DNA of 64,000 nt, taken from positions 1-64,000 of the forward strand of contig NZ_CYSR01000009.1 in assembly GCF_001458395.1 (NCBI RefSeq), given 5' to 3'. How positions within the stretch are numbered: position 1 is the first letter of the stretch; each line of letters opens with the position of its first letter. The notes under the pieces are model-generated. The model was not told where the DNA came from. It saw nothing but the letters and a program-made list of their open reading frames with translations, and made no database searches. This document shows positions 44,516 to 53,134 of the stretch, one piece after another. Both the position numbers and the translations under genes were made by a program. The DNA comes from Leisingera aquaemixtae (GTDB taxonomy: Bacteria > Pseudomonadota > Alphaproteobacteria > Rhodobacterales > Rhodobacteraceae).

Positions 44516-45666
44516 GCCTCGCGGCCTTTGGTCACCTGATCCGCCACCCAGGCGTGGAAATTGTGGGTCGGCCCGTCCATCGCAGGCGAGAACCGGCCGC
44601 CGTCAAACAGCTCGCCGTGGCGGCCCTTCTGCATGCCCTCGACGACAAAGACGTCTTCCTCAAACACGGTCTTCCACAGCTTCGCATTCTCGGTGCGCAG
44701 GTCTTCCAGCTCTGGCGTGTCCTCGTTGGACTTCGCGTAATACAGCTCGATGTGCTCAACGGTGTTTTCGGTGTCGACCGGCTCCAGGATGATCGCAAAG
44801 GCATGATCGCGCTGCACACCCAGCAGGACGTTGGGATAAACCGCGGTATATTCGCCGCCCTCGTCCCATTTGCTGCTGAGACCCTCGAAATCCGGGAACA
44901 CCTCGCCGTTCTCACCCTTCATCTGGCGGTAGACCAGGGTGCCCTGACCGGAATACTTGCCCGGCACCTCGATGTTGTAGTGGTCTTCCAAGCGGGAATA
45001 GCTGTTGAGACCCGGATGCACCCACGGCAGGTGATAGCTCTCGCAGTAGTTCTCCACCGCCAGCTTCCAATTGGTCTTCACCTCCAGCTTGAAGCCTGAG
45101 TCCGCGCCGCCGTGATGCACCGGGGTCTCGAATTCCTTCCAGCGCTCCAGCAGGTCGGCGTGGGCCTCCTCGAACTCCGGCGCGGATCCGTCGACGTTCA
45201 CAAACACCACGTCGCGCCAGACATAAGAGCGGATGCGCACCAGGCCCAGCTCGTCCAGCTTGATGTCTTCATGCTTGTTGTTGCCGGGGCCGCCCACATG
45301 CGGGGTGGAGACCAGACGGCCATCGAGGCCATAGCACCAGCTGTGATAGGCGCAGCGGATGGCACCGCGGATCTTGCCGGGTTTCTCGACCAGGATCATG
45401 CCCCGGTGGCGGCAGGTGTTCTGGAACACGCCGACCTCGCCATCCTTGTCGCGCACGATCAGCAGCGGCATCCCAAGGAAATCCACCGGCTTGGCATAGC
45501 CCGGTTCCGGCACATCCTTGCCAAAGCCGATGCCCGACCAGTTCTTGAACAGCACCGAACGCTTCTCTTCGGCAAAGACGGCGGGGTCGATGTAATGAGC
45601 GTTCGGCAGGCCGTTTGCGACGTTGACCGGAGCCATCACCGGGGCAAGCGAGTCATGCTTGTTCAT
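44512..45666 (-). CDS. Rieske non-heme iron oxygenase, alpha subunit
   Basis: A 384-residue ring-hydroxylating-type oxygenase. The Rieske 2Fe-2S ligands are in CRHRGM and CAYHSWCYGLDG. The catalytic iron site is in NWKLAVENYCESYHLPWVHPGL, with two His. Many marine relatives N-demethylate quaternary amines (stachydrine, carnitine, choline-like), which would fit an aldehyde dehydrogenase and enolase-superfamily partner, but the substrate is not fixed by sequence. No reductase or beta subunit is adjacent. Start ATG at 45666; the longer frame adds 24 non-conserved residues. Confidence 0.88.
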   Translation of the reverse strand: MNKHDSLAPVMAPVNVANGLPNAHYIDPAVFAEEKRSVLFKNWSGIGFGKDVPEPGYAKPVDFLGMPLLIVRDKDGEVGVFQNTCRHRGMILVEKPGKIRGAIRCAYHSWCYGLDGRLVSTPHVGGPGNNKHEDIKLDELGLVRIRSYVWRDVVFVNVDGSAPEFEEAHADLLERWKEFETPVHHGGADSGFKLEVKTNWKLAVENYCESYHLPWVHPGLNSYSRLEDHYNIEVPGKYSGQGTLVYRQMKGENGEVFPDFEGLSSKWDEGGEYTAVYPNVLLGVQRDHAFAIILEPVDTENTVEHIELYYAKSNEDTPELEDLRTENAKLWKTVFEEDVFVVEGMQKGRHGELFDGGRFSPAMDGPTHNFHAWVADQVTKGREA

Positions 45667-45761
45667 CTGGGTCTCTCCAAGGCAGGAAAAAGATGTGCGC
45701 GTTTTGCGCCATTGAAGGGAGAGAGCGGATTCACTCAATAGCAGGAATTTTCGCGCTGGGA

Positions 45762-46676
45762 TTAGCTCAGCTCACCTGACCCCTGATGTATCTCGTCAAT
45801 GACCCAATTGCGCAGCAAACGGGCGGATTCCGACAATTCCGCGTCGGGGCGGCCCACCAAATGGAACCCGTGCGGCGCCGCCAGCACATGCGGGCCGATC
45901 GGCACCAGCTGGCCAGTGGCCAGCAACGGGTTCAGCAGCCGCTGCCAGCCCAGCACCAGCCCCACCCCGTCCTGCGCCGCCTGCAGCGCCACAGCGTAGT
46001 TGTTCACCCGCACGCCGGGCGCAATGGGGCCGCTATAGCCCAGCTGCTGAAACCAGTCGGCCCAGGTGGTCCAGCTCTTGTCATCGGACTCCAGATGCAA
46101 GAGCCTCTGCTGCGCCAGCTCCTCCAGCGGGCAGCCGGTGAGTTTCTCCGCCAGCTCCGCATTGCCGACCGGCACCAGATGGTCGCGGTACAGCTCGGTC
46201 TGCTCCAGCCGCGTGTCCCGTTCGCGCCCGTAACGAATGTAGAAATCCACGTCCGGCATACCGCGCAGGGGCCGGTCGTTGACGATCTGGTTGACGTTCA
46301 CATCCGGATGCACCCGCCAGAACCGCACCACCGAGGGCGACAGCCACAGCGACGCCACGGCGGAGGTAGAGCCGATGGTCACGGTATCCCCGTTCTGGCG
46401 GTCGCGGATGGTCTTGAGGCTCAGCGAGATCTTGGAAAACGACGAGGCCAAGGTTTCAAACAGCGCCTCCCCCTCCTCCGTCAGCTCCACGCCCCGGTGC
46501 TTGCGCTGAAACAGCGGTGCTTGCAGCTCCGCTTCCAGCGCCTTCACCTGATGGCTGACCGCGCCGGGGGTCACCGACAACTCCTGCGCCGCGTTCTTGA
46601 AGCTCAGATGCCGGGCGGCGGCCTCGAACGCGGCCAGCGTGGTGAGCGGCGGCAGGTTGTAATGGCGGCGCGACAT
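45762..46676 (-). CDS. LysR-family transcriptional regulator (GcvA-like)
   Basis: A 304-residue LysR protein with its HTH at about 8-68 (LPPLTTLAAFEAAARHLSFKNAAQELSVTPGAVSHQVKALE). It is the first gene on the strand of the Rieske operon, 95 bp upstream of the oxygenase start, and is probably its regulator. Unlike the other LysR genes in this window it is co-oriented with, not divergent from, its presumed target. Confidence 0.86.
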   Translation of the reverse strand: MSRRHYNLPPLTTLAAFEAAARHLSFKNAAQELSVTPGAVSHQVKALEAELQAPLFQRKHRGVELTEEGEALFETLASSFSKISLSLKTIRDRQNGDTVTIGSTSAVASLWLSPSVVRFWRVHPDVNVNQIVNDRPLRGMPDVDFYIRYGRERDTRLEQTELYRDHLVPVGNAELAEKLTGCPLEELAQQRLLHLESDDKSWTTWADWFQQLGYSGPIAPGVRVNNYAVALQAAQDGVGLVLGWQRLLNPLLATGQLVPIGPHVLAAPHGFHLVGRPDAELSESARLLRNWVIDEIHQGSGELS

Positions 46677-46883
46677 CTGCGGCTCCTGGCAAGTGGCTCG
46701 GATGAGCGGTCCTCATTTCAATATGAGGAAAACACCTTTGAATGCCAGACCGGATCTCGCTCGCGCGCGCCAGCTTGGCCGCACACCCAAAACTCCCGCA
46801 CCGCACCGGCGCCATGATGGACAAGGCATTTCTGGACCCTATCGGCCACAGCCCCGGTTTCTGCGCCATCAAGGAATATCCGG

Positions 46884-46904
46884 CGGCGCGCCCCAGGCGC
46901 GCCA
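46884..46904. terminator. terminator-like hairpin downstream of hss
   Basis: GGCGCGCC and GGCGCGCC flank a CCA loop, giving an 8-bp stem 10 bp beyond the homospermidine synthase stop on the minus strand. GC-rich, no U-run. Confidence 0.45.
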
Positions 46905-46912
46905 CCGCTGGG

Positions 46913-48334
46913 TCAGCTCGCCAGCACGTTCCGGAACAGCCAGGGATCGCTTTCGTCAATATCCTCCGGGAACTGCGCCCAGCGGTCCTGCAACGGTGTC
47001 CAGCTGGTGTAATGCGCCTCCACCGGGCCCAGATACGGGCGCTGCACCTCAAGACAGCGGGCGTGGTCCATCTCATCTGTCTCGACGATCCCCGCTTCGG
47101 GGTTTTCCAGCGCCCAGACCATGCCTGCCAGCACCGCCGAGGTGACCTGCAGCCCGGTCGCGTTCTGATAGGGCGCCAGGTCGCGGGCTTCCTCGTTCGA
47201 CAGCCGGGAGCCGAACCAGAGCGCGTTCTTTTCATGGCCGTAGAGCAGCACGCCCAGCTCGTCGATGCCCTCGATGATCTCATCCTCCGTCAGGATGTGG
47301 TGCCGCTCCTGCTGCTGGCCGGAGCCGAACAGCTCATGCAGGCTCAGCACCGCATCGTCGCAGGGGTGATAGGCATAGTGGCAGGTCGGGCGGTACTCCG
47401 GATCGGCGCCTGCGCCGACGGTATAATAGTCCGAAATCGAGATCGCCTCGTTATGGGTGACCAGAAAGCCGAACTGCGGCCCCGGCGTCGGGCACCAGGT
47501 ATGCACCCGGGTGATCGCGCCCGGACGCTCCAGCCAGATGGCGGCCTGGCAGCCGCTGTTCTGGCGGTGGCCGTTCTCCGGGAACCAGGTTTCATGGGTG
47601 CCCCAGCCCAGCTCGGCAGGCTGGAAGCCCTCGGCGATGAAGCCCTCGACCGACCAGGTGTTGACGAAGGTGCCGCGGGCGCGCGGCACCCGGCGGGCCT
47701 GGGTATCCCGTTCGGCGATGTGAACGCCCTTGACGCCCAGCGACTGCATCAGCCGCGCCCAGCCCTCGCGGCTGGCGGGGGTCTCAACCTCGCGGCCGGT
47801 GTCGCGGGCCAGCGTCAGCAGCGCCTCCTTGACGAACCAGCTGACCATGCCGGGATTGGCGCCGCAGCAGCTGACCGCGGTGGTGCCGCCGGGGTTGCGC
47901 GCCTTTTCATCCCGGACCGCCTGGCGCAGCGCGTAATTGGTGCGGGCAGCATTGTCGGTTGTGCCGAAATAATAGCCCGCCCAGGGCTCCACCACCGTGT
48001 CGATATACAGCACGCCCAGCTCCCGCATGAAGGTCATAAGCTCAAGCGAGGAGGTGTCCACCGACAGGTTCACGCAAAACCCCCTGCCCTCGGCAAACAG
48101 GCCGCCCAGCACTTCCCTGTAGTTGTCCGGCGTCAGCGCGACCTGCAGGTGGTTGATGCTGTGCTGGCGCAGGAAATTCGCCTTGGCGGCATCGGGCTCG
48201 ATCACCGTCAGCTTGGCGGCATCGAATTCGAAGTGGCGTTCGATCAGCGGCAGCGTGCCCTTGCCGATCGAGCCGAAACCGATGATCACGATGGGGCCGT
48301 CGATCCGGCCGTAAATGGGATGCTCCTGAGCCAT
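46913..48334 (-). CDS. hss: homospermidine synthase
   Basis: A 473-residue NAD-dependent enzyme that joins two putrescines into sym-homospermidine (or uses spermidine as aminobutyl donor). It begins IYGRIDGPIVIIGFGSIGKGTLPLIERHF, the Rossmann start, and has VNLSVDTSSLELM and VSCCGANPGMVSWFVKEALL, diagnostic of the bacterial family. ATG at 48334 chosen for a GGAGAA ribosome site; an ATG 12 bp upstream lacks one. It is isolated on its strand, but agmatinase elsewhere in this window could supply putrescine. Confidence 0.9.
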   Translation of the reverse strand: MAQEHPIYGRIDGPIVIIGFGSIGKGTLPLIERHFEFDAAKLTVIEPDAAKANFLRQHSINHLQVALTPDNYREVLGGLFAEGRGFCVNLSVDTSSLELMTFMRELGVLYIDTVVEPWAGYYFGTTDNAARTNYALRQAVRDEKARNPGGTTAVSCCGANPGMVSWFVKEALLTLARDTGREVETPASREGWARLMQSLGVKGVHIAERDTQARRVPRARGTFVNTWSVEGFIAEGFQPAELGWGTHETWFPENGHRQNSGCQAAIWLERPGAITRVHTWCPTPGPQFGFLVTHNEAISISDYYTVGAGADPEYRPTCHYAYHPCDDAVLSLHELFGSGQQQERHHILTEDEIIEGIDELGVLLYGHEKNALWFGSRLSNEEARDLAPYQNATGLQVTSAVLAGMVWALENPEAGIVETDEMDHARCLEVQRPYLGPVEAHYTSWTPLQDRWAQFPEDIDESDPWLFRNVLAS

Positions 48335-48493
48335 AGGCTTCTCCATGCAGATTCGTTCGCCCCGGCCAGTATGAGCCAGCGAAAGAACTTTGGTGCGCAA
48401 ATGTTGAGCCCGGTCAAGGGGTATGGCGGGAAACGGCCGGATCTTAGTGCAGTGCAGCCCCCCGGGGGGGCGCCGGCCCGGCCCCGGCGCGGC

Positions 48494-48829
48494 CTAGTTC
48501 AGACGCCCCTTGCGCAGGTCGATAAGCCCGCGCAGCGCCCGCAGAAACACCCCGCGGTCGCGGTGGCCGACCTGGGACAGCATGGCAAGCACCTCGCGCT
48601 GGTCCTGCGCCAGCGTGTCCGGCACGGCAGAGCCGTCCGGCGAAACCATATGGGCCCGCGACACCAGCAGGGCAATCGACCTCTGGTCCAGCCCTTCGGT
48701 CAGATCGGACCAGAAGCCAAGGCTTCTCCCCGACGCCTCGCTTGCCTTTCTCAGCAGCTCAAGCTCGCGCCGGGACACGTCCCGTCCGCGTCCCCCGGCC
48801 TGATGCGCTTTTTCGTTCGTCCACTCCAC
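48494..48829 (-). CDS. unrecognised small protein beside repABC
   Basis: A 111-residue hydrophilic protein, basic overall, with a helical segment (RRELELLRKASEASGRSLGFWSDLTEG) and no membrane span. It starts with GTG at 48829, 111 bp from the divergent HTH regulator, which suggests a shared control region. I recognise no family. Confidence 0.6.
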   Translation of the reverse strand: MEWTNEKAHQAGGRGRDVSRRELELLRKASEASGRSLGFWSDLTEGLDQRSIALLVSRAHMVSPDGSAVPDTLAQDQREVLAMLSQVGHRDRGVFLRALRGLIDLRKGRLN

Positions 48830-48940
48830 AGGTAACTCGCCCGATGATAACCCCTATACACGCATTGATTGTTGATGCTTTGGCTGATAGGTGTCAACTA
48901 TTGGTTTAATAATTCACATATGTAAACTTTTGAGGTGCAT

Positions 48941-49678
48941 ATGATTGCCGACCGCATTGATGCCGCCTGCAAGATCGCAGGCGTAAGACTGAAGACAGCC
49001 TGCACAATCTCCGGGGTCAACTACGGCACTCTGCGAAGCCAGATGCGGAACAACCGCGAAATTCCGGCGTCCTCGCTGGCGCTTCTGTCGGCCGGCCTGT
49101 GCATCCCCATTCAGTTCTTCTTCGACCTGCCCGGCGGCAGCCAGGCCTCCGCAGCCCGGCTCAACCGCTGGCGCGCGGCCGAGGCCGCCAATACGGAACT
49201 TGCAGCGTGCTCCAGGGCGGGATTCAACGTGACCACGGACCACATTCTGGACTGGTTCCACCAGGAGGCAGGGCAGCTGCGGAATTGGGAATGGTTCGAG
49301 GATCAGGTCGATCTTTACGAGCCTCTTGAAGCCACCGACCGGATCATGCACCCGATCCAGATCGGCAAGCGCAGCGCCGCCGCCGAGCGGCTGATGCTGG
49401 CCGGCAACCGGGATTTTTACCGCATCGTCGGATCCTTCGAGGAAACCATCATCGCGCGCGCGATGCAGTCGCACAGGATGCTGAGCGAAGTTCCGTATAT
49501 CGTCACCGACGAGGAGCTGGACGTGATCATCAAGGGGCTGCGGGTGCGCGGCGGCTACCGCAAGGTGACAATGCGGGTGACCGGCCCCCAGGGGGAGCCG
49601 GTCACGGCCGTTTTCTCAAAGATTACCTGGCTCGACACTGCTGACAATATGCGAGAAGTGGACTGCGTTGAGGCCTAG
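48941..49678 (+). CDS. HTH-containing regulator of unknown family
   Basis: A 245-residue protein. Residues about 3-60 (ADRIDAACKIAGVRLKTACTISGVNYGTLRSQMRNNREIPASSLALLSAGL) look like a helix-turn-helix or lambda-repressor-like domain. The C-terminal half is mixed alpha/beta and might be a PAS-like sensor (GNRDFYRIVGSFEETIIARAMQSHRML). ATG at 48941 has TGAGG ahead of it. The 3' end overlaps the convergent neighbour by 63 bp. Function is unknown; it may control the divergent small protein and the convergent GNAT-like protein. Confidence 0.65.
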   Translation: MIADRIDAACKIAGVRLKTACTISGVNYGTLRSQMRNNREIPASSLALLSAGLCIPIQFFFDLPGGSQASAARLNRWRAAEAANTELAACSRAGFNVTTDHILDWFHQEAGQLRNWEWFEDQVDLYEPLEATDRIMHPIQIGKRSAAAERLMLAGNRDFYRIVGSFEETIIARAMQSHRMLSEVPYIVTDEELDVIIKGLRVRGGYRKVTMRVTGPQGEPVTAVFSKITWLDTADNMREVDCVEA

Positions 49679-50284
49679 GATCATCTGATCGTTCGCCAGG
49701 CCTTCGGGCACCGGATCCGCCCAGGAAATCGCGTTGCGGTATTTGCCGTTAAAGCCGTAATCATCGGCCAGGCGGCGGTGCTTGTAGGCAATGATCGTGT
49801 ACATCCAATCGAAATCCCACCGCGTGGCGGCCAGCAGTTTCACATACTGGGCGAAATCGCCAAGCCGCCGGATGCCGCCCCGTTCGTCCGGCGCAACCTC
49901 GATCCCGCCGAAATAGATCAGCCGGCCCCGCAGCTCATCGACCAGCGGCTGCGAAACGCGCTCCACCACCCCGTCGCGGCCGCTGTAGCGGGAGGCCGCA
50001 AGTCCGCGGAAGTAATTCCCGAAGTCCTTGCTGCCAAGATCCACGCTTTTGGCCGAGATGCAGGTGATGCACCGGTCCTGCCGCTTCAGGAACAGCCAGA
50101 ACGCCCGGCCCGACCGCAGGTCCTCATCGCTGACTTCGGACATCGGGTGAACCCGCTCCTTTCCCACATCCGCCAAAAGGGCCGGCAGCTCTTCGGGGTT
50201 TGTGCACACGTAAAGCGTCAGGCCCTCGGCATTGAACCTGCCTTCAATGGCCTGCATATGTGTGAAGATGCTGTCACGTTCCAT
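49616..50284 (-). CDS. GNAT-like protein of unknown function
   Basis: A 222-residue protein. The second half (RGRLIYFGGIEVAPDERGGIRRLGDFAQYVKLLAATRWDFDWMYTIIAYKHRRLADDYGF) has the strand-loop-helix pattern of GNAT acyltransferases, with a GG-x-x-x-PDERGG acyl-CoA-like turn. The first half is not recognised. Conserved LuxI autoinducer-synthase residues are not evident. ATG at 50284 with AAGGAGAAG. It ends inside the convergent regulator gene (63-bp tail overlap) and lies 520 bp upstream of repA. Confidence 0.6.
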   Translation of the reverse strand: MERDSIFTHMQAIEGRFNAEGLTLYVCTNPEELPALLADVGKERVHPMSEVSDEDLRSGRAFWLFLKRQDRCITCISAKSVDLGSKDFGNYFRGLAASRYSGRDGVVERVSQPLVDELRGRLIYFGGIEVAPDERGGIRRLGDFAQYVKLLAATRWDFDWMYTIIAYKHRRLADDYGFNGKYRNAISWADPVPEGLANDQMILGLNAVHFSHIVSSVEPGNL

Positions 50285-50721
50285 TTTCTTCTCCTTCAAC
50301 TCATGGAATTCTGCACGCGCATGGCGAGTGCAGATCAAGAATTCCCTTATTTTTAGTTGTGGAAAACGCCTTTCACGCGAAACCGGCTGCGGTTTTCAGC
50401 CAGACAGCGGATTTCAGGCCAGCAGCAGAACGGTCAGGCGCGGCGGCGCGCCGAAATGGAGCGCCATCCGCGGAAAACAGACCCTAATCACAGCCGTTTG
50501 CCGCAGACTCAGCCGGGCGCCTTGTCCGGGGCGACTCGGCCCGGGCAGGCGTTTCGGATTCTGCACAGTGCCGCAGGGACCGCCCGCCCTCCCCTGCCCC
50601 GGCGCGGCGGCAGGCGGTCTTTTTATTTATTTTCAGGGCATTAAGCCGAAACTTGCCGCGGGTTTCGCACTCCGGCAGAAATCCGGAAAACACGTCTGCA
50701 ACCTGTAAATGAAGGAATCTA
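50285..50721. other. region upstream of repA, no gene recognised
   Basis: 437 bp of mixed composition. The first part (50340-50480) and the second are GC-rich, becoming AT-rich toward repA around 50620-50720. No protein or RNA feature was found. Confidence 0.4.
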
Positions 50722-50751
50722 TTGCAAAACGCTGTTCGCATTGCGTATAGA
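50722..50751 (+). promoter_or_regulatory. candidate repA promoter
   Basis: TTGCAA at 50722-50727 and TATAGA at 50746-50751 form a -35/-10 pair with 18-bp spacing, about 55 bp upstream of the repA start. The spacer contains one arm of an inverted repeat (AACGCTGTT), so autorepression by RepA or RepB is plausible. Confidence 0.55.
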
Positions 50752-50785
50752 AACGATAAATAAGGCGCTGACGCAAAACAGCGTT
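50728..50785. repeat. inverted repeat AACGCTGTT ... AACAGCGTT flanking the repA promoter
   Basis: AACGCTGTT at 50728-50736 and its exact complement AACAGCGTT at 50777-50785 are separated by 40 bp, with the -10 element between them. This arrangement suggests a looped operator for repABC autoregulation. Confidence 0.5.
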
Positions 50786-50804
50786 ACTACCGAGAGGGCA
50801 GCAG

Positions 50805-51980
50805 TTGGCAGTAGCACTCCACATCAATCAGCGAATCCGCGAAAACGCGGAGAACCTCAGTGCGGCCCTCAACAGCCACATGCTGGCGAGTTTTGCACCG
50901 GATGCAAGGAAGGAACTGCGGCTGTTCAGCGCCGGGGAAGCGGCGGAGATGCTGGGCATTTCCTCCAGTTTCCTGCGCAAGCTGCATTTTGACGGAAAAC
51001 TTCCCGAGGTTCACACCACACCGGGCGGGCGGCGCCATTATTCCGCCGCCGATCTGCTGGAGATGCGTAAGATCCTGGATGCCTCGGCCAAGACGCCGGG
51101 CACCTACCTGCGCGGCCGCCGCGCGGGCGACAAGGTGCAGGTTCTGTCCTTCCTGAACTTCAAGGGCGGCTCGGGCAAGACCACCTCGTCCATTCACACC
51201 GCGCAGCGGCTGGCGCTCAAGGGCTACCGGGTGCTGGCGGTGGATATCGACCCGCAGGCGTCGCTGACGACGCTTTTCGGCTACCGGCCAGAGGTCGATT
51301 TCCTTGAAACAGGGACGATTTACGACGCAATCCGCTATGATGACCCCCTGCCCCTGCGCCAGATCATCCAGCAAACCTATTTCACCGGCCTGGACCTGGC
51401 GCCGGGCGGGCTGATCCTGCAGGAATTCGAGCATGAGACGCCGCAGGCGCTGATCCACAACGTGCAGCCTGCGTTCTTTTCGCGCATGGCCGCAGCGCTG
51501 GAGGAGGTCGAGGCCGATTACGACGTGATCATCTTCGACTGCCCGCCGCAGCTCGGCTATCTCACCATGTCGGCGCTCTGCGCCTCGACCGGCGTGATCA
51601 TCACCGTGGTGCCGAACATGCTCGACATCGCGTCTATGTCTCAGTTCCTGCAGATGTCCGCCGAACTGCTGGACGTGGTGTCCAACGCCGGCGCGGCGCT
51701 GGAATTCGATTTCCTGCGCTTCCTGATCAACCGATACGAGCCGAACGACGGACCGCAGCAACAGGTGGTTGCATTCCTGCGGCAATTGTTCGGCGAGGAG
51801 GTCATGGTGGCCCCGATGCTGAAATCCACCGCGATTTCCGATGCGGGCCTGACCCAGCAGACGGTCTATGAGGTCGAAAGATCCCAGTTTCACAGGTCAA
51901 CCTATGACCGTGCGGTCGATTCACTGAATCAAGTTAACGATGAAATAGAATCGCTCCTTCAACAAGCATGGAGGCGTTGA
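50805..51980 (+). CDS. repA: RepA, ParA-type partition ATPase of the RepABC replicon
   Basis: A 391-residue ParA-family protein. An N-terminal MerR-like HTH (ELRLFSAGEAAEMLGISSSFLRKLHFDGKLPEVHTTPGGRRHYS, about 38-80) precedes the ATPase with the deviant Walker A box KGGSGKTT (120-127) and VIIFDCPPQLGYLT. RepA drives plasmid partition with RepB and represses the operon. The apparent start is TTG at 50805 with GAGAGGG upstream; a start at the internal ATG would lose the leader. It overlaps repB by one base. Confidence 0.95.
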   Translation: MAVALHINQRIRENAENLSAALNSHMLASFAPDARKELRLFSAGEAAEMLGISSSFLRKLHFDGKLPEVHTTPGGRRHYSAADLLEMRKILDASAKTPGTYLRGRRAGDKVQVLSFLNFKGGSGKTTSSIHTAQRLALKGYRVLAVDIDPQASLTTLFGYRPEVDFLETGTIYDAIRYDDPLPLRQIIQQTYFTGLDLAPGGLILQEFEHETPQALIHNVQPAFFSRMAAALEEVEADYDVIIFDCPPQLGYLTMSALCASTGVIITVVPNMLDIASMSQFLQMSAELLDVVSNAGAALEFDFLRFLINRYEPNDGPQQQVVAFLRQLFGEEVMVAPMLKSTAISDAGLTQQTVYEVERSQFHRSTYDRAVDSLNQVNDEIESLLQQAWRR

Positions 51981-52954
51981 TGGCACGCAAAGGCATTCTC
52001 AGCACGGCACTCAGCAGCCCGGCAGCATCCGCTGGCGGGCCGAAACCCAAGATGATGCCGCGCGGCGCGGTCGGGGCGCTGCAATCCTCGCTCAGCAAGC
52101 TGCAGGAAAGCGCGGTGCAGGAAATCGACACCGCGCTGATCGACGACGCCGGTTACGAGGACCGCCTGGGCATGGACGGGGCCGCCTTCAACCAGCTGAA
52201 GGACAGCCTGCAGACCTACGGCCAGCAGGTGCCGGTGCTGCTGCGGCCGCCCCCCGCCACGCCGGGGCGGTTCGAAATCGTCTACGGCCGCCGCCGCCTC
52301 AAGGCGCTGCGCGAGCTGGGCCTGCCGGTCAAGGCGATGGTGCGGCAGCTGGACGACCACGCGCTGGTGATGGCCCAGGGCCAGGAAAACACCTCGCGCC
52401 AGGACCTCAGCTTCATCGAAAAGGCCGCCTTTGCGGCGCAGCTGCAGGCGGATGGCTATGGACGGCAGACAATTGCCGCCGCGCTGTCCATCGACCTGCC
52501 GATGGTGTCGCGGATGCTCAAGGTCGGCACCGCCTTTGATTTGCCCTTCCTGCGCACGATCGGCTCCGCCCCCGGCATTGGCCGCGACCGCTGGATGATG
52601 CTGGTCAAGCTGTTCGCCGATCCGGCAGCCCGGTCCCGGGCGATCACCAGGACAAACCGGCCCGACTTCACCACCTATGACTCCGACGGGCGGTTCGAGG
52701 CCGTTCTGAAACATGCCCAGAACGCACCGCAGGAGGTGAAGCCAGCCCCTGCCCCGCCGAAAACCCGCGCTCTGCCCGGCAGCACCGGCGCTGAGGTCGC
52801 GGGCATCAAGACCACCGCCAAGGGCATCACCCTGACGATCTCAGCCAAGGACGCGCCGGGTTTTGACGCCTGGTTCGACGCCAACGCGGAAGAGATCATG
52901 GCAGAGCTTCACGGCCGCTGGCAGCAAGACCAGCCCGAGCAGCCGGAAGACTGA
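51980..52954 (+). CDS. repB: RepB, ParB-type centromere-binding protein
   Basis: A 324-residue ParB-like protein. The N-terminal RepA-interacting segment is MARKGILSTALSS. The ParB domain includes VYGRRRLKALRELGLPVKAMVRQ and the box MAQGQENTSRQDLSFIEKA. The HTH is near YGRQTIAAALSIDLPMVSRMLKVG. RepB binds parS palindromes and spreads. Start at 51980 has GGAGG in the end of repA, with TGATG coupling. It is the likely reader of the ATTGTCAGCTGACAAT sites downstream. Confidence 0.94.
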   Translation: MARKGILSTALSSPAASAGGPKPKMMPRGAVGALQSSLSKLQESAVQEIDTALIDDAGYEDRLGMDGAAFNQLKDSLQTYGQQVPVLLRPPPATPGRFEIVYGRRRLKALRELGLPVKAMVRQLDDHALVMAQGQENTSRQDLSFIEKAAFAAQLQADGYGRQTIAAALSIDLPMVSRMLKVGTAFDLPFLRTIGSAPGIGRDRWMMLVKLFADPAARSRAITRTNRPDFTTYDSDGRFEAVLKHAQNAPQEVKPAPAPPKTRALPGSTGAEVAGIKTTAKGITLTISAKDAPGFDAWFDANAEEIMAELHGRWQQDQPEQPED

Positions 52955-53000
52955 GCAAGAGCAGAGAAAACAGGACAGGAGGCACGTAGCAGGCAAAAGA

Positions 53001-53032
53001 AAAGCCCCCCAGGACATTACATCCCAGAAGGC
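53001..53032 (-). terminator. intrinsic terminator of the ctRNA
   Basis: An 11-bp stem (GCCTTCTGGGA paired with TCCTGGGGGGC) with loop TGTAATG and a trailing TTTTCTTTT on the minus strand. The complementary structure in the mRNA would lie in the repC leader. Confidence 0.75.
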
Positions 53033-53060
53033 CGTTCTCAGATTTAGCACCTTTGGAATA
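53001..53060 (-). ncRNA. antisense counter-transcribed RNA (ctRNA) between repB and repC
   Basis: On the minus strand, TTGACA at 53084-53079 and a CTATTC/TATTCC -10 near 53061-53055 precede a short transcript that would end at a perfect stem-loop, 53032-53004 (11 bp counting G-U pairs, loop of 7), followed by TTTTCTTTT. The length of about 50 nt and the position match the small incompatibility RNAs of repABC plasmids, which limit repC expression. The exact start is inferred. Confidence 0.75.
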
Positions 53061-53134
53061 GCCCTTCAGACTCGTCAGTGTCAACTCTGTGCGCCGCACA
53101 GGGGCGGGTATTTTTTGTCTTTCGTGAAAAAATC

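Noticed and set aside
49616-50284. Autoinducer synthase (LuxI-like) identity for the GNAT-like protein
   Set aside because: The conserved LuxI Arg, Phe, Trp and Asp residues near the N terminus are not evident, and the neighbouring regulator is not LuxR-type.
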